Below the pieces are notes generated by a model that was not told the DNA's origin, did no database searches, and saw only the letters and a list, made by a program, of their open reading frames with translations. From Chrysomallon squamiferum (Eukaryota; Mollusca; Gastropoda; Neomphalida; Peltospiridae): 64,000 nt of DNA. Below, piece by piece: positions 36,201 to 49,931 of the stretch (its first letter is position 1; the number at the start of each line of letters is the position of its first letter). The position numbers and the translations under genes are program-made. The stretch covers positions 5,546,436 to 5,610,435 of the forward strand of contig CM022674.1 of the NCBI GenBank assembly GCA_012295275.1. Direction: 5' to 3'.

Positions 36201-39200
36201 ATATTTGAAGTAATAAAGATAAATAAACTAACCAACTGAATTTTGTTGTTGTTTTTTTTAAATTCGTTATTCAAAAAATTGGGGGCTTAAATTATTTTTA
36301 ATGTGTTTTCATCAGGCTTCACTTGACCACAGGCTCTATCAGACAGTTCAACCCAAGTGAGTCAAGTGAATTCTCTCTGGAATAAAGATATCTCAAACTT
36401 ATTAGCCTCTGAATTGTGCTAGCATAGCAACTCAAAACCCAGCTAGGTGAACAAATATTGTTACAGGTGAAGATGTATGTCAGATTATTACCTACAGATC
36501 TCTGTGATCACAAAAGACCTGTGTATCTTATTAACCTGTCAGTCTCAGTTAGCCATTTGACAATAAATGAACCAATGTGTAAGATCAACAGTCAGTCCTG
36601 TACCATACAAACCATTCCTTTCAGCCAAATATTAACAGTTAAAAACAACAAAACAAAAATCCAAGCTTACCTGAGTCAGCAACAGCATTGCTCGAAGATA
36701 TACATAGATTATAAAGATACAATACACACAGAAATAAAGATATACAAGAATAGGGTCATTATCGTATTCAAATAATGTTTGACAGGTCTGTTTGTTGCAA
36801 ACTAACAAACCGAATAAATTTGAAGTAAGTCATTACAACAGTAGATGTGAGAGATATTGTATACAGTATTCAATATCCTTCGTATCTCATAACATAATCA
36901 TGTTTACTGACTATTACAAAAGAAATATATTCCACCCCTAGTCATTACAAAGCTGTGTTGATTCTATTTGTTACACTGAATGTAGTTTTGTGTATAGAAC
37001 TGTTTCAATTCAGTAGTCAAGATAAATAATGTTATAAATTGTACAGCTATATCAATAAATCAAGAAATATAATTAGTTTGTCTTTCAGTTTTGTGGTATA
37101 TCACAATTGCAAGTCATTATGTATTGACACCTACACAGAAAGCTAACAACAGTGTTTAATAATTTACAGATTTCTCTCTTTTTATATTTTTGTGAACATC
37201 AAAAGAACAGAATATACAATAGCAGTACTTAACTTTCAGCTGAAATGCTGTTCGGATATTAAAGAAACAACTTTTACATTCAAAAAAATAACAGTAAAGA
37301 AAAGATAAAGTGGCAGCAGTACAGAACAGTTATTAATATATACAGAGTTGAAGTAAGTTCAGTTTCAATACAGCTAGCAGGTTTCATACAGTGTGAAACA
37401 CAGCTGTATGATTTGTTGTAGTCCACACATTTTATCAAAAGATTTTGACTAACTTACGCCCATCTGCTATACTATATCATAATACAGTCACTAGCCCATA
37501 CCTTTTATTTAATTTTTTTTTAAACTTACTTTAGACACCAAAGGGGTTGCTTATTTAAACAATTGTATTTACTAATTATTTATATACATATTGATTAAAG
37601 TTTATATCTAAGCATATACATATAATTTTATTTATTTATTTATTTATTTATTTATATTTTCGTTTTTATTTTTATTTGCTTGACATCTTTTCAAGAATCA
37701 ATTAAAAATAAATTAGGATATTCACAACCAATGTAAAAATATGGTAAGGAAATTGTAAGTGAAACTAGATAGTGGAATAATTTACATGTATTAAAACAAA
37801 AAAGTAAAATAAAAGAAAATAATGGCTATCCAAATTGTAATTTAAAAAATAGAATAAGAAATTGAAAACACAACTGAAAAATATTACCTAATAATGATGA
37901 CAATTAATTTTTTTTTTTTAAATTTATAGCATTTTAAAAGATAATGAAGTATTGATAAAAAAAAAGCATAATAGAAACCACAAAATAATAGTAGTGGTAA
38001 TAATAATGGCAATAGAAGTAGTAGTTGTAGTAGTAGTAGTAGTAATAGTAGTGACATCAGTGGAAGTAGTGGTTGTAGTAGTAGTAGTAGTAGAAGTTGT
38101 AGTATTATTTAGTGTAGTAGCAGTAATAATAAAAAATATATATATAAACAATAATAATAATTGAGATTATAACTGAAGAATAATAATAATTGAGATTATA
38201 ACTTATATATTTATAATTTATAAATTTCAAACAAACCGTCATTAACTGGCAGTGCTTTCTTGGTATCAAAATGTGTAATTACCAAAGGCAATAAAGAGTC
38301 TTCATTTTCTTTCAAAAACCTTTTAGAACTTTCTCCAAAATCCGGCAGTGACAATTTGTATGAAGACAGTTCATATAAACGATACATGGCAGTGAGATTT
38401 TTCAACAAAATATTGCACAAAATATTCAGAAAAGCCAAAAGTAATGAAACTGTTTTCACTTTTTATGTTATAATTATTCCTTTTTCTTTCATTGAATTAT
38501 ATTATTTTTATTTTTAAGAAATTCTGAAACACTCTATAAATCCACTTCAGAACCTGCTATTTTTAAATTTCCTGAAACACATAATAATTATTATTGTGTT
38601 TTTTGTTAACCTCAGCAATCATACATTTTGAAACAAACTATAATGATTCTGACCAATCATCTACATCCACATATTAAGTTTTTAATACAATAATCTAACC
38701 AATCAGAATCCAAAAATTCCAGCAAAGGAACAAAATGCAAAACTTAAACAATATCCAAAATACAGCCTTCAGCTGTTAACATATAAACCAACACTCAGTC
38801 TTGTTATCCACAACTCTGCCAAAATAGGTCTCAGTTTCGCTATACTGAATAAGCAAATCTGGTATACTGTTAACCAAACAACCAGTGCCAATATACACTC
38901 CAAAACATATTGAATCAGGCTGATATAAGTTTTATAAGCTATTTAAGAGAAAAAAAACAACTACAAGTAGCACTTTTAAATGTTGTGCTTATTGACCCAT
39001 GAAATAAAATTCTTTTCACTTTTTTATGTTGTGTTATTACTTCTGGTTATGGTGTACTTTTTCAAAGACTGCTATAAATTTAATCTTCTCTCACATATTT
39101 CTCATACTGGACTACCGAGAAATCCCAATACTTAACATGACTGAACCTGCTGAATAATCTTCTTCTATAAACAAATGTTTTTTTTATTTTTATTTTCTTC

Positions 39201-42035
39201 ACTACACATAAATAGCAAACTTATTTATTTAATTACAAGTTTACTTGTTCACCTATTTATTTATTATCTATTTATTTGTTTAGTAAAACTATTTAGAATT
39301 ATGCACGCCTTTTCAATAAGCAATAAATTTTACAACAAAAGAATTTGTTTACTCAAATCCCGGGTTTCTTTTTCTTTTGTTGTTTGTTCTGAGGAATACA
39401 AAATACAGTTTACATGACTGTATAACTGCTTTCTGACAAAATACAAAGAACTTGATCCATTCTTTTTCATGAAGGTAAAAAAAAAAAAAAAAAAATTACA
39501 GAATTCTTTCTCCTTTGATTTTCAAATATGATGAATATAAAGAGCTTTATTTTTTTATTCTTGTTTTTTCACAGCCTGATTACAATAACAACAATAAAAG
39601 TAGTTTAACAAAGCAAACCATTATTTTTTTTTTCCCCTGTTAAATAACGTTTATAGTCCTGTTGAACAGTTGTAAATCCATACACTTGCATATAAAGAAA
39701 ACTACATGTAATCTGAATGAAACAACCTAGGACACCTCTGCTAAATAACAATATCCTATCTTTTTATTTCTCCATAATGCAACCAATATCATATCTTTAC
39801 ATTTCTCAATACACAACCAAATTGTAACAGAACCTACACATTTGCATCAATATTAATGAACATTCATACAGATTACTGAACTGAAGGTGAAGGATAATCA
39901 CTATAATAAATAATGAAGAAAAAAAGAAACTAAAAAAAACAACTAAAAAAAAGAAAAATGAAAACAAGAAAGAAAATACCTGAGGAATAAAATCTATATC
40001 TACACAGTGATCATAGTCTCCTAGCAACCAAGAGACAGGTCTAAATAATTAATGACCAATGAATGGATAAAGTGATAAGGAACAAGCAAAGTTGACTCTT
40101 AGAAACAAACATGTCAGTTAAAAAGAAAGCCTTGTTTAATGTAGTTTGGGCTAAAAATGCATTAACTGGCATTAAAATGTTATTTTATAGGTGTGTACAA
40201 ATCTGTAAAGTAAAGTATACTTGTAAAATAGAAAGATTTAATACAGAGATAACAGTTATTGTTACTGTTCTTAATGATAATATTGCTTTTACTTTATAAT
40301 TTCGATTCAGCCTGTTTATCTTGCAAAATTAAATATTTTCTTTATCTAAACTGTAGCAACAATAATTATAAATATAAATTATTGAGATACTTTATTAGAT
40401 AAAGAAGATTATAGAAAGAGAAAAAGAGGAAAAAAAAAGGTGTGTGTGTGTGTGTGTGTGTGTGTGTACATATGTATGTATGCATATGTACACTGTATTT
40501 TTATGAATAACAACATGAATATGTATGCATATGTATTTGTATATGTAAGCAGCATTAATAAATAAGATTGTGTTTATTTATACAATAATATAATTTTACA
40601 TAAACCTGTGTTTACCAATGCCTTCCACAGGATTTATCACATGAGTTAACAGATTTGTGTATTAAAAAATATCTTTACAAGAATGAAACAAAAACACTGC
40701 TCTTCATAGAAACAGTAGAGGACTCAGTATTGTTCCAGCAAAAATTCTATACACTAAACTGCATCTTTTAGAAATCATGATCCATTGTTTAATAAATAGC
40801 CATTAATCTAGTGTATTGTCATAACATAAAGAAAGGATTAACGAACAAGAAATGTGGACAATCCTTAACAGCTGCTACTGTGAATTACTGAAAAAATATT
40901 TTGGTTTGTTTTGTATATAATAACAGTTCATTGGTGATAATCTTACCCACTGTAAATAATTAAAGAAATGCTTGAAGAATACAGTGTTTGGAATGAAAAC
41001 ATGTAACATATATATATATATATGAAAATATATATATATAAATGTTTATTTAGTGGTAGATTTCCTCTGCTATAACATTTCATCTAGAGAAACAGGTTTC
41101 ATTGATAATAAACTTACACGTTTGTTAATGATTAACAGAAAACTCAAAGGAGTGTGAAATAAAAACATCTATTGTGTCTGTACTTGATACATTTTAAAAG
41201 TCCCCAACAGATCAAATAAATGTTGTAATATTAACAGATTATTTCATTCATTTACTTTAGTTTTATATGTAACAAGACTTCGTCCTACAGAATTAGTCAG
41301 ATTGTTTATATTTGTATACAAGATTAAAAAAAAAAAGGGTTATTGTTTTTCTTTTTCTTTTATCTTGAAAATGTTATGTATTTGTAACATTTTTATTTCT
41401 TTTGTTATTTTTGTTGTTGTTTGGGTATTTTTGTTGTTGTTACTTTTAAATTAATTTATATCATTTAATATTTTTTCTTTCTGCATTTTAATTTTGTTTA
41501 TTATTATTAATTTTATTTTAATTTTTATTTACTGTTTATTTAACAATTTATTGGGTGTTTCTCTTTTTTGTTTTTTATTATTATTCCTTTTTTTAATAGT
41601 AGTATTTGTTTTCTTTGTTTATTTGTTCCTTTTTATTATTGTTTTTAATATTTAATAATTTTGGGGGGTTCAAGTTAATCATACACATGTAATAAATAAA
41701 TTTACCTTCTTCAACTTCACAGAGAGCCTTTTGTAGCTGTGTGATTCTGTTCTCAGTTCTCTCCCTTTCCTGTTCAATGTCCTTCATTTGAGTCATCATG
41801 CTGTGAACTTGAGCCAGGGCATCATCCTGTAACAAACAGATGATTATTATCATCATCACTGATACAACTCTGTTATTAAATAAATCTCTTTCTCTCTTTC
41901 TCACTCACTCTTTCCCTTTCTACCTCTCATTCTTTCTCGCTTTCTCACAAACACATACACACAAAAATAATCTGAAAATAAAACCGTTTTTAAAATAAAA
42001 ATAAATGACAAGACATGGATGAAAGATTTGTTTGA

Positions 42036-42107
<72 letters not shown>

Positions 42108-44425
42108 GAGAGAGAGAGATTATAAGAATAACAGTAAGAAGGAGATGGAAAAAGTATAAGAATAATAAATAATAGAAATAATAAAGAGTTAAACATACTC
42201 GTTCTCTCTCTGCACCAGCCAGCTGTTGCATGAAGCTGCGTAGTGCCATTCGGACAGCCTCGGGGTCAACGTCGACACCAGAAATCTCATACAGACGACT
42301 TGGTGACACACTTCGACTTCTGAGTGGGCTTCCAGAACGAACTGGTGAACCTGTCCTAGGTATCGGACTTCCTCGGCCTTCAGTGGTTGTTGCATAGGTG
42401 TTGTCAAATCCTGAAACGCAGAAATCAAGTTTTTAAATAATAATAATAATAATAATAATTTTAAAAGAATATTTTTTAAAATGGTCATATTTCAAAAGAA
42501 CCCTATTTAAATACTATGTTTACATTTTAACATTTAGATCAACCTAAGACACATCCAGTGGAAATTAAACATCAAAATAAAACAATCTGAGGTAACCTTT
42601 AACTAAGATAATTCTTCCTCTGTAAAAGAAATAAAAATTAACGAGACAGCTCTTCCTCTGTATAATTCACCAATTAATTCTTCCAAAGTTTGACACTTAA
42701 ACGATCATTTCTTTTGCACTGTGTAATAATAATAATTTCAGGCAAATATTTAAACCATAAAAGCATGCAACATTTTTTTTTTTTTTTACCTTTAGATGGA
42801 GATGCTGGCCTTGACCTCCTTGGACTGGGACTGCGAGATCGAATTGGACTTCGAGACCGCGGCATTTCCTGACGGAATCCGATTGTACGGCGAAGACTGG
42901 AAACGATGCTGTTCAACTTGAATTCAACGTCGTGCTTGGCGCCCTCGAGTCGCGCCAGAGCTGCTTCGAGGGCGTTGACTCTTCCTTCAGCTCCGCTCAG
43001 TTTGAGTCGGAGCTCAGCGGCGTCGGAGTTGGAGTTTTCCAGCTGGATTTCGAGGTTGCGGCAGTTGTCGGCAAGTTTGCGCTCACATCGGTGGCTGTCC
43101 TCCAGTGACAGCTGGTAATCCTTCTCCTTCAGTCTGGACTCGTCAATCAGTTCAGCCATCTTTCTCTGGAGACTGGCAACTTCTTTACGAAGAGCCTCTC
43201 GACTTGCTTCTGTCTCCACAACCTAGAGAAACAAAATTAAAATATATTATCATCATCATCATCATTATTATTATTTTCTTCTATTCTTTTTATTTTTTTT
43301 ATTGCATTTAAAATCTATTATTTTGCAATGCACCAAGACCAGTCTAATAACAGATGCTTTTTAGAATGTAGGACAGCAGATACATTGTTATCATTGATAT
43401 CAGTAAAGAAATACAGTTTATGGTATGGAAAAAAGAAAACTGTATTTCCAAAGCCTCTCCTCAGTAAAACAGTTTTCTGGTATTTCACTCCTAAATGTAG
43501 AAAATTTTCCCATCAGATAATAATAACAATAATGATGATGATGATGATACTAAATGATGAACTGACTTTTAAAAAAAAGCCAAACATTTCGGTAGAAATA
43601 TAGTTAAACTAATATTAGATCTATTGCAGTAACTATAATCATTTCAGATTTTTCATTTTAATAAACATTTTACAAGTAACAGTATAACACTACATTCCAT
43701 TTACTTATAAAACTATTACTGATACAACTTAATCAGTATCACATTAAGTCAACCTAGCACTTTCTTTACATAACCCTGATAATAATAATTAAAGAACTTT
43801 ATGGTAAAATTTAATAAAATTTAGACAACCTAATATTATATTTAAGCATTATAATGCCTGGAGTTCAATAAAATGTTACTTTACCTTCATTTTTAATAAA
43901 CACAACAATTCCTATGACTGAAAATGCAGTAACAATAGTAGAATAAAAAAGGTTATATTTAAATGCTTGTACAATATCAAGCCTGGGTAATGTAACTGTA
44001 ACTTAATTTCAGTTTTATAACAGTTCAATATTAGCACCTCCAATACTCAACACACAACAGCTGTCAGTTTAGTTAAATAACTGTCAAATGAGATAGTCAG
44101 GAATTATGGGGTTAAATACCAAACCAAAATAGACACCTTTCCAGATGACTGGAATATTAAAATAAACATCATGCTATATTGCATGCAGTGTTAATTTCAT
44201 CAGTATTATCCTCGCAGCTGCTTTAAATAATTGATTTACTTTCTCAGTGAAGATAAAAAATATTCCATTAAGCTTTTGGTAAATCATTTACAGAATGTTC
44301 ATCAGGTGTAAAATGAAGACTGCAGATTTTTCATGCTTTCTGCATCAGCTTTAGTAGCCCTATAACCATATAAAGTCTGTCAGACATTTTAATACCACAG
44401 TAGTAATTGTGATATATTCTGTTGC

Positions 44426-44470
<45 letters not shown>

Positions 44471-47155
44471 CATAATTATTGTTATTATTATGAACATTAT
44501 CATCTTTATTATCTCATATCTGTTATCAGTAGTAATACTAGTTTTACATTGTTGTTGTTGTTGTTGTTTTTGATGCTGTTTTTACTATTACTGTTATTAT
44601 TATTATTACTATCATCATCATCCTCCTCTAACGATAGTTACTATCTCATTAATTTTATTAGTATTATTATGAAATAAATGGTTTACAACATAAATTTTTA
44701 CCCTCTGCTTAAGATCAAATGCATGTCGGCGGGACTCTTCTTCCTTCTCTTCATCACGAGCGACCCTGACCTGGAGGTCGCTGACCTCCTTTCCAAGCTT
44801 GCTTCGCTCACTGTCAAGCATCTTCACTTGTCTTCGCAGATCCTGAAGCTCTCGTCGAGCTTCTAGTCGAGCTTTCTCAACCTCGCGCAGATTGGCTCGC
44901 AGTTCATTACAGTCTTTCTGAATAGCGTCCACCTGGTCATCAAGAACTGGAAACAAAATTTATATAATTTATCTTTATAATATAAAGATGTTAAAAAGTG
45001 TTTAACAAACACTAGCAAAGGATTGAGAAGTGGAAGTTTTTTTAGTATAACTCATTAATTACTTTAAAAGAAAAATATCCATTTACGGTGAAACTGTCCA
45101 GCCAAAACTACTTTAAAAAAAAGATATCTATTTAATGAAGAAATTGTCCAGTCAAAATTGCAGTAACCAAACAAAAAGAAATGTCTCTCTATTTACGAAA
45201 TGGTTCAATTAAAAACCTATATTCTACATGCTGCATCTTTTCTTCCAATCAATGGGATAACATGTATTATTAACACTATATCTGACATCCAGTGAATTTA
45301 ATGAAATGTTATGTATTATTTACCACAATAAGTATATTCATGACATCCACTGAAAAACCACTCCCTTAATAACTGTTACTCAGTGAAAATGTGTTTACTG
45401 TATAATTTTATTAGCATATTAAATGCCAAACTCTACTTTACATCAAACAAATGAAACATCACATACTATTTATTCTATCAACCAATAAAAAGCTTACTTC
45501 CAAATTGTCTTCTTTACATCTAACCAGTCAAAATATATTTACTCTTGGTATCAACATTTTAACAAATGATGAAAATCTGTGTACTACTTACATCCAATAT
45601 TAACAACCCAATGAAAATCTGTACACTATTTCTATCTGATATTAACAATCAATGAAAATCTCTGTTCTGTTTAGATCTAATATTAACTATCCAATGAAAA
45701 TCTCTGATCTATTTACAGCCAATATTAACAACCAATGAAAACTCACTTCCAATTCTCTGCTTGGCATCCTGTAGAGCCCTGTTCAGCTCAGTCTTATCTA
45801 CTTCTGCTCGTTTCACTGTTCCTCTCAACTCATCAGCAGTCTTGGCAAAAATTTCCTTCTCTCTGATCTCATCATTCACAGATCGTTTGAGATCAGATAT
45901 GTCCTTGCGCATCAGTTCCTTGTGTTCTTCAGCTGAATTAGAATCAAGTTAATTAATAATAAAGTGCAATTTTTTTTTTTAACTGAAACACATTAGACAG
46001 ACTGAGAGTGAATGAAATAGTACACAGAAAGAAGCAGTGCAAACAGATATGCAGTAAGAAAAGGAAAGAAGAAAGAGAGAAAGAAAAGAACAGAAAGATA
46101 ATCAGACAGACAGACAATACATAAAAATTTAAAAATTATATCTTTCAGTATTTATACAATCAATATTTAAATGAAAACTTGAGGGATTTTACATGTTTTT
46201 TTTTGTCTTTAAAAGAAAAAACCCAAGGATGTATGAACAAATGAATAAATAAATTGATCAATAAATCAGCAAAAGAACGAAACAAAGCAAGACTGAATGA
46301 AAGCAAGAAAAAACATTCACCTTCTCTGATTTTTCTGTTAGCTTCAATCAGATCTCTGCGTATGGTATCTCTCGTCTCTTCCACCAGTTTGAGTTGAGTT
46401 TTGAGTTCTGAACACTCCCTGAGTGCTGCGTCTCTCTGGCGACTCACATCTCGGATTGCAGAGTTCAGTTCCTTGATCTCTTTCGAATGTGCCTCCCTGA
46501 TACATAAAAATTTGTAAAAGTTAAAAATGATTTTGAAAATTCTGATAGCATAATCAGTTTAACAAAAATGGATTAAAGAGAAGTAAAAATGTCTATATTG
46601 CTGATTTTAAGAATATCAATAAATGCTGAGAGAATAACTGAGATAATTTGAAAAAATAAGCTGCATGATTTATAATTAAATTCCTTGTCATTCCATAAAA
46701 AATAAAATAAAAATACAATTAATTACAAATGCTATCAAACCATGATGTGACGCATTTTAATAAAAAAAACTACAATATATCAAGATAACAACTATCATTA
46801 TTTTTTTTATTTTTTTTACTTTATCTCACTTTAATTAAACTGTTTACTCATATTAACCAGAATTCAGATGCAAAAGTTCACTCAATCTCTAGAGAGAGAA
46901 TTTGAGCCAAGACCAACATCTTGATAATCCAAAGCTAAATTAACTTACATAGTTTCTTCAAACTGCATGCGGAAGTTTTTGAGCTCAGACTGCAGATTGT
47001 TAATACTGTTTCGGTCCTGCTCAATGCGAGCCTGGTACTCTCGTTTGAGTCGCTCATACTCAACATTCGCACTGGCCAGATCACTCTGTAGTTGACTGTG
47101 TTTCTCCTGCAGAGTGCTCTTCTCCTGTTCCAGGAGTGACAGAGCCTGTTGGGGA

Positions 47156-47194
<39 letters not shown>

Positions 47195-49895
47195 ATACCA
47201 TAAAATATAAATAAAATAAAATAAAATAACAAAAAATAATGTAAAATAAAATAAAACAAAACAAACAAATAAAGAAACTGTATATACTGAACACATTAAT
47301 AAATAAATAATAAATATAAATAATTTGTAAATGATTTACTTATTATATTAAAAACTTTATCAGCAATGAACACTTCAATTTAATAATTACTGTGACCAAA
47401 ATCATTAAAATGTAGTAATCTCTTTCAAATTTGTGTATTTTATGTCAAAAAACCAGGAGACAGGAGATTTAGAACTTGGTTCTAAAACCTCAAATTTCAT
47501 ATCAATCTTTATAACTTAATGTGACAAGAATCTAGTAAAATCTCCTAATCTTTTGCTGTCAGATATCTGTAACTTAATTTGTAACTAACCTGTTGTTTGT
47601 CATTCTCCGCCATGAGGAGAGAATCATCTCGATCACGTTGTAGGGCTGCTATCTCCTCCTGAAGCTCCTCCTTCTCGCGTCTGAAGCGAGACAAGAGCTC
47701 CTCTTTCTCCATGTTGTGTTGGTGAACCATCTGTTCATGCAGGTTGTCAAACTCCATACGCTGTGAGTCCTGTTACAAGAATAGGTAGACAGTTGTTATC
47801 TTCACCATTATTATTATTACTGCAAAACTTACACCAAATTTAATTATACAATTTTTACTATATGATTCCATTTTCAACAGATATATAATTACTGAAAGAA
47901 GCCTGTCTCTCACTTCAGCTATAAAATCCTTATAAATGTACTTTCATTCTTTCCTCTTTCATAAACTTTATAAATATTGTGTTAGAAAACTGCAGGGCAT
48001 GAAAAACGCTTTATTAAATAACTCTCCGCAGAACTGTAATCTATATTTGTGTGGAATGTCATACACACTGCAATGCACACTATAGATAATGAAAGTCCAG
48101 TGGTACCACAGCATTATTTTTTGCTTAGCAAGAATTGACCTTCTACTCACACCACCTCACAGACAGCATAAATCAAAGTTTAATAAATAACAACCACACT
48201 ATAAAGACAAAACACTGAGTATCTTCTTACTCTTTCTCTAGACAATCTCTCCACATCTTCCTCATGTGCCTGTTTCTCTTGGGCCAGGGCCATCTGTAAG
48301 TCCCGTTCCATCTGTTGTAGTCGACTGGTCAGAGCCTCTTTCTGGTGTTCAGCTCGGTCAAGGTCAGCCTCCTTCTCCTTGACGATTCTGTGAATCTCGG
48401 CTGTAAATGAAACATGATAAATGTTATAATAAATGAATTTAATTATTCTTATTTTTAAAAAAAAAGAAAAGAAACGGAATCAGCTATCTTCTAATAATTT
48501 CATTCTTAAAAAAATTCACTATGATGGTAAAGTACACTAAAGAGAAACTTGTGCTTACATCTGAACTTAATAATTTTATGGATTAAAATTAACTAACTTA
48601 ATTAAGGAAATTAATTTTTCTCTAAATATTTAAAATAAGGTTGCCTAAAGTAATGAAAAATATTTATACAATTTTCAAATAAAAATATTTACACACTCCT
48701 GCATTTAAAATATTCCTTATATATAAGTATGTGGAATTAAAATATTATCATCACCTTGTATCTCAACATTACAATATAGTCTAAATGTTTCCATATTTTG
48801 AAATCCATTAATAATATTACATTTTTTCCTGAATATTAAAAACATAAAAGTTCATTAAAATTATCCTGTACGTATTTAAAATACACCAAGTAAATAATTT
48901 TTTTTTTAAATGTGTGTTTCTCCTCACCTTGTAGGTTTTCTTTTCTCACTATGAGCTCCTGGTTCTCTCCCTCTAACTGTGCCTTGCGAACTTCCAGAGC
49001 CATCACGTTCTGCTGTGCTTCGTACAACGTTGCCTCCAGCGTTTCTTTGTCGGATGACAACGCTGCGATGGTCTCGCTCTGCTGCCGATTCTCTCTCTCG
49101 ACTGCTGTCACCTGGACAACGAGTTCTCCTTTCTCCTGGTTCAGGATCTCTTTCTCCTTCGAAATGTGTTCAAAAGCAACCTGCTGTCGCTCAAGTTCTT
49201 TTCGAGCTGAAAGGAGTTCTTCTGAGAGAGCCTGCTTCTGTCTGCTAATCTGTAAACAAATAATTAAAATATTTATATAGATTATGTTTGGTTTTTTTTT
49301 TTTTTTTTATTAAAATATACAGTTTCATTGGGGTTGAATTATAAATATATTTTTAATTAATTTTTTTTTTTTTTTATATCATATATTTTTTATTAATTAT
49401 AGCAGTATTATTACTCTTATTATTATTATTATTAAAATCTGTAAATTTATGGATATTTTTGATTTTTAAAATTTATTTCAGATACAGTAAAATATTATGA
49501 CCAATTTCTAATTTTGTTTATTTACTTAGTGTGCAGTAGAAACAAAAAATATGTATATAAATCAACATTTTTATTGAATACATATAATTCCATGCATCAT
49601 AATAAAAAATTAAATATATCCGAGCACATAAATAAGCACCAGTATTAGCAGAATAACACTAAATATTTTATATGTATCCATAAACAAGTAATTTAATGCC
49701 ATTAGCTGTTATAAAATAAACAAAATGTTCTGTCAGTAGGCTATAAAACATAAGGTATTAATTCACCTGCTGAATTTTCTCATAAAATGTTTTGTTGAAA
49801 GTAAAAAAAATGTACATAAACGTTGTTTAATTATCCATAAACCAGAATTGGGTTTTGATTGTTTTGCAGGTTTTTTAAAGCTGTAATACCTTCCT

Positions 49896-49931
<36 letters not shown>

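Noticed and set aside
48912-49280. 122-codon plus-strand frame opposite rootletin
   Set aside because: It is the antisense shadow of rootletin exon 48928-49249. Similar shadows occur opposite exons at 42.9, 45.8 and 54.2 kb.
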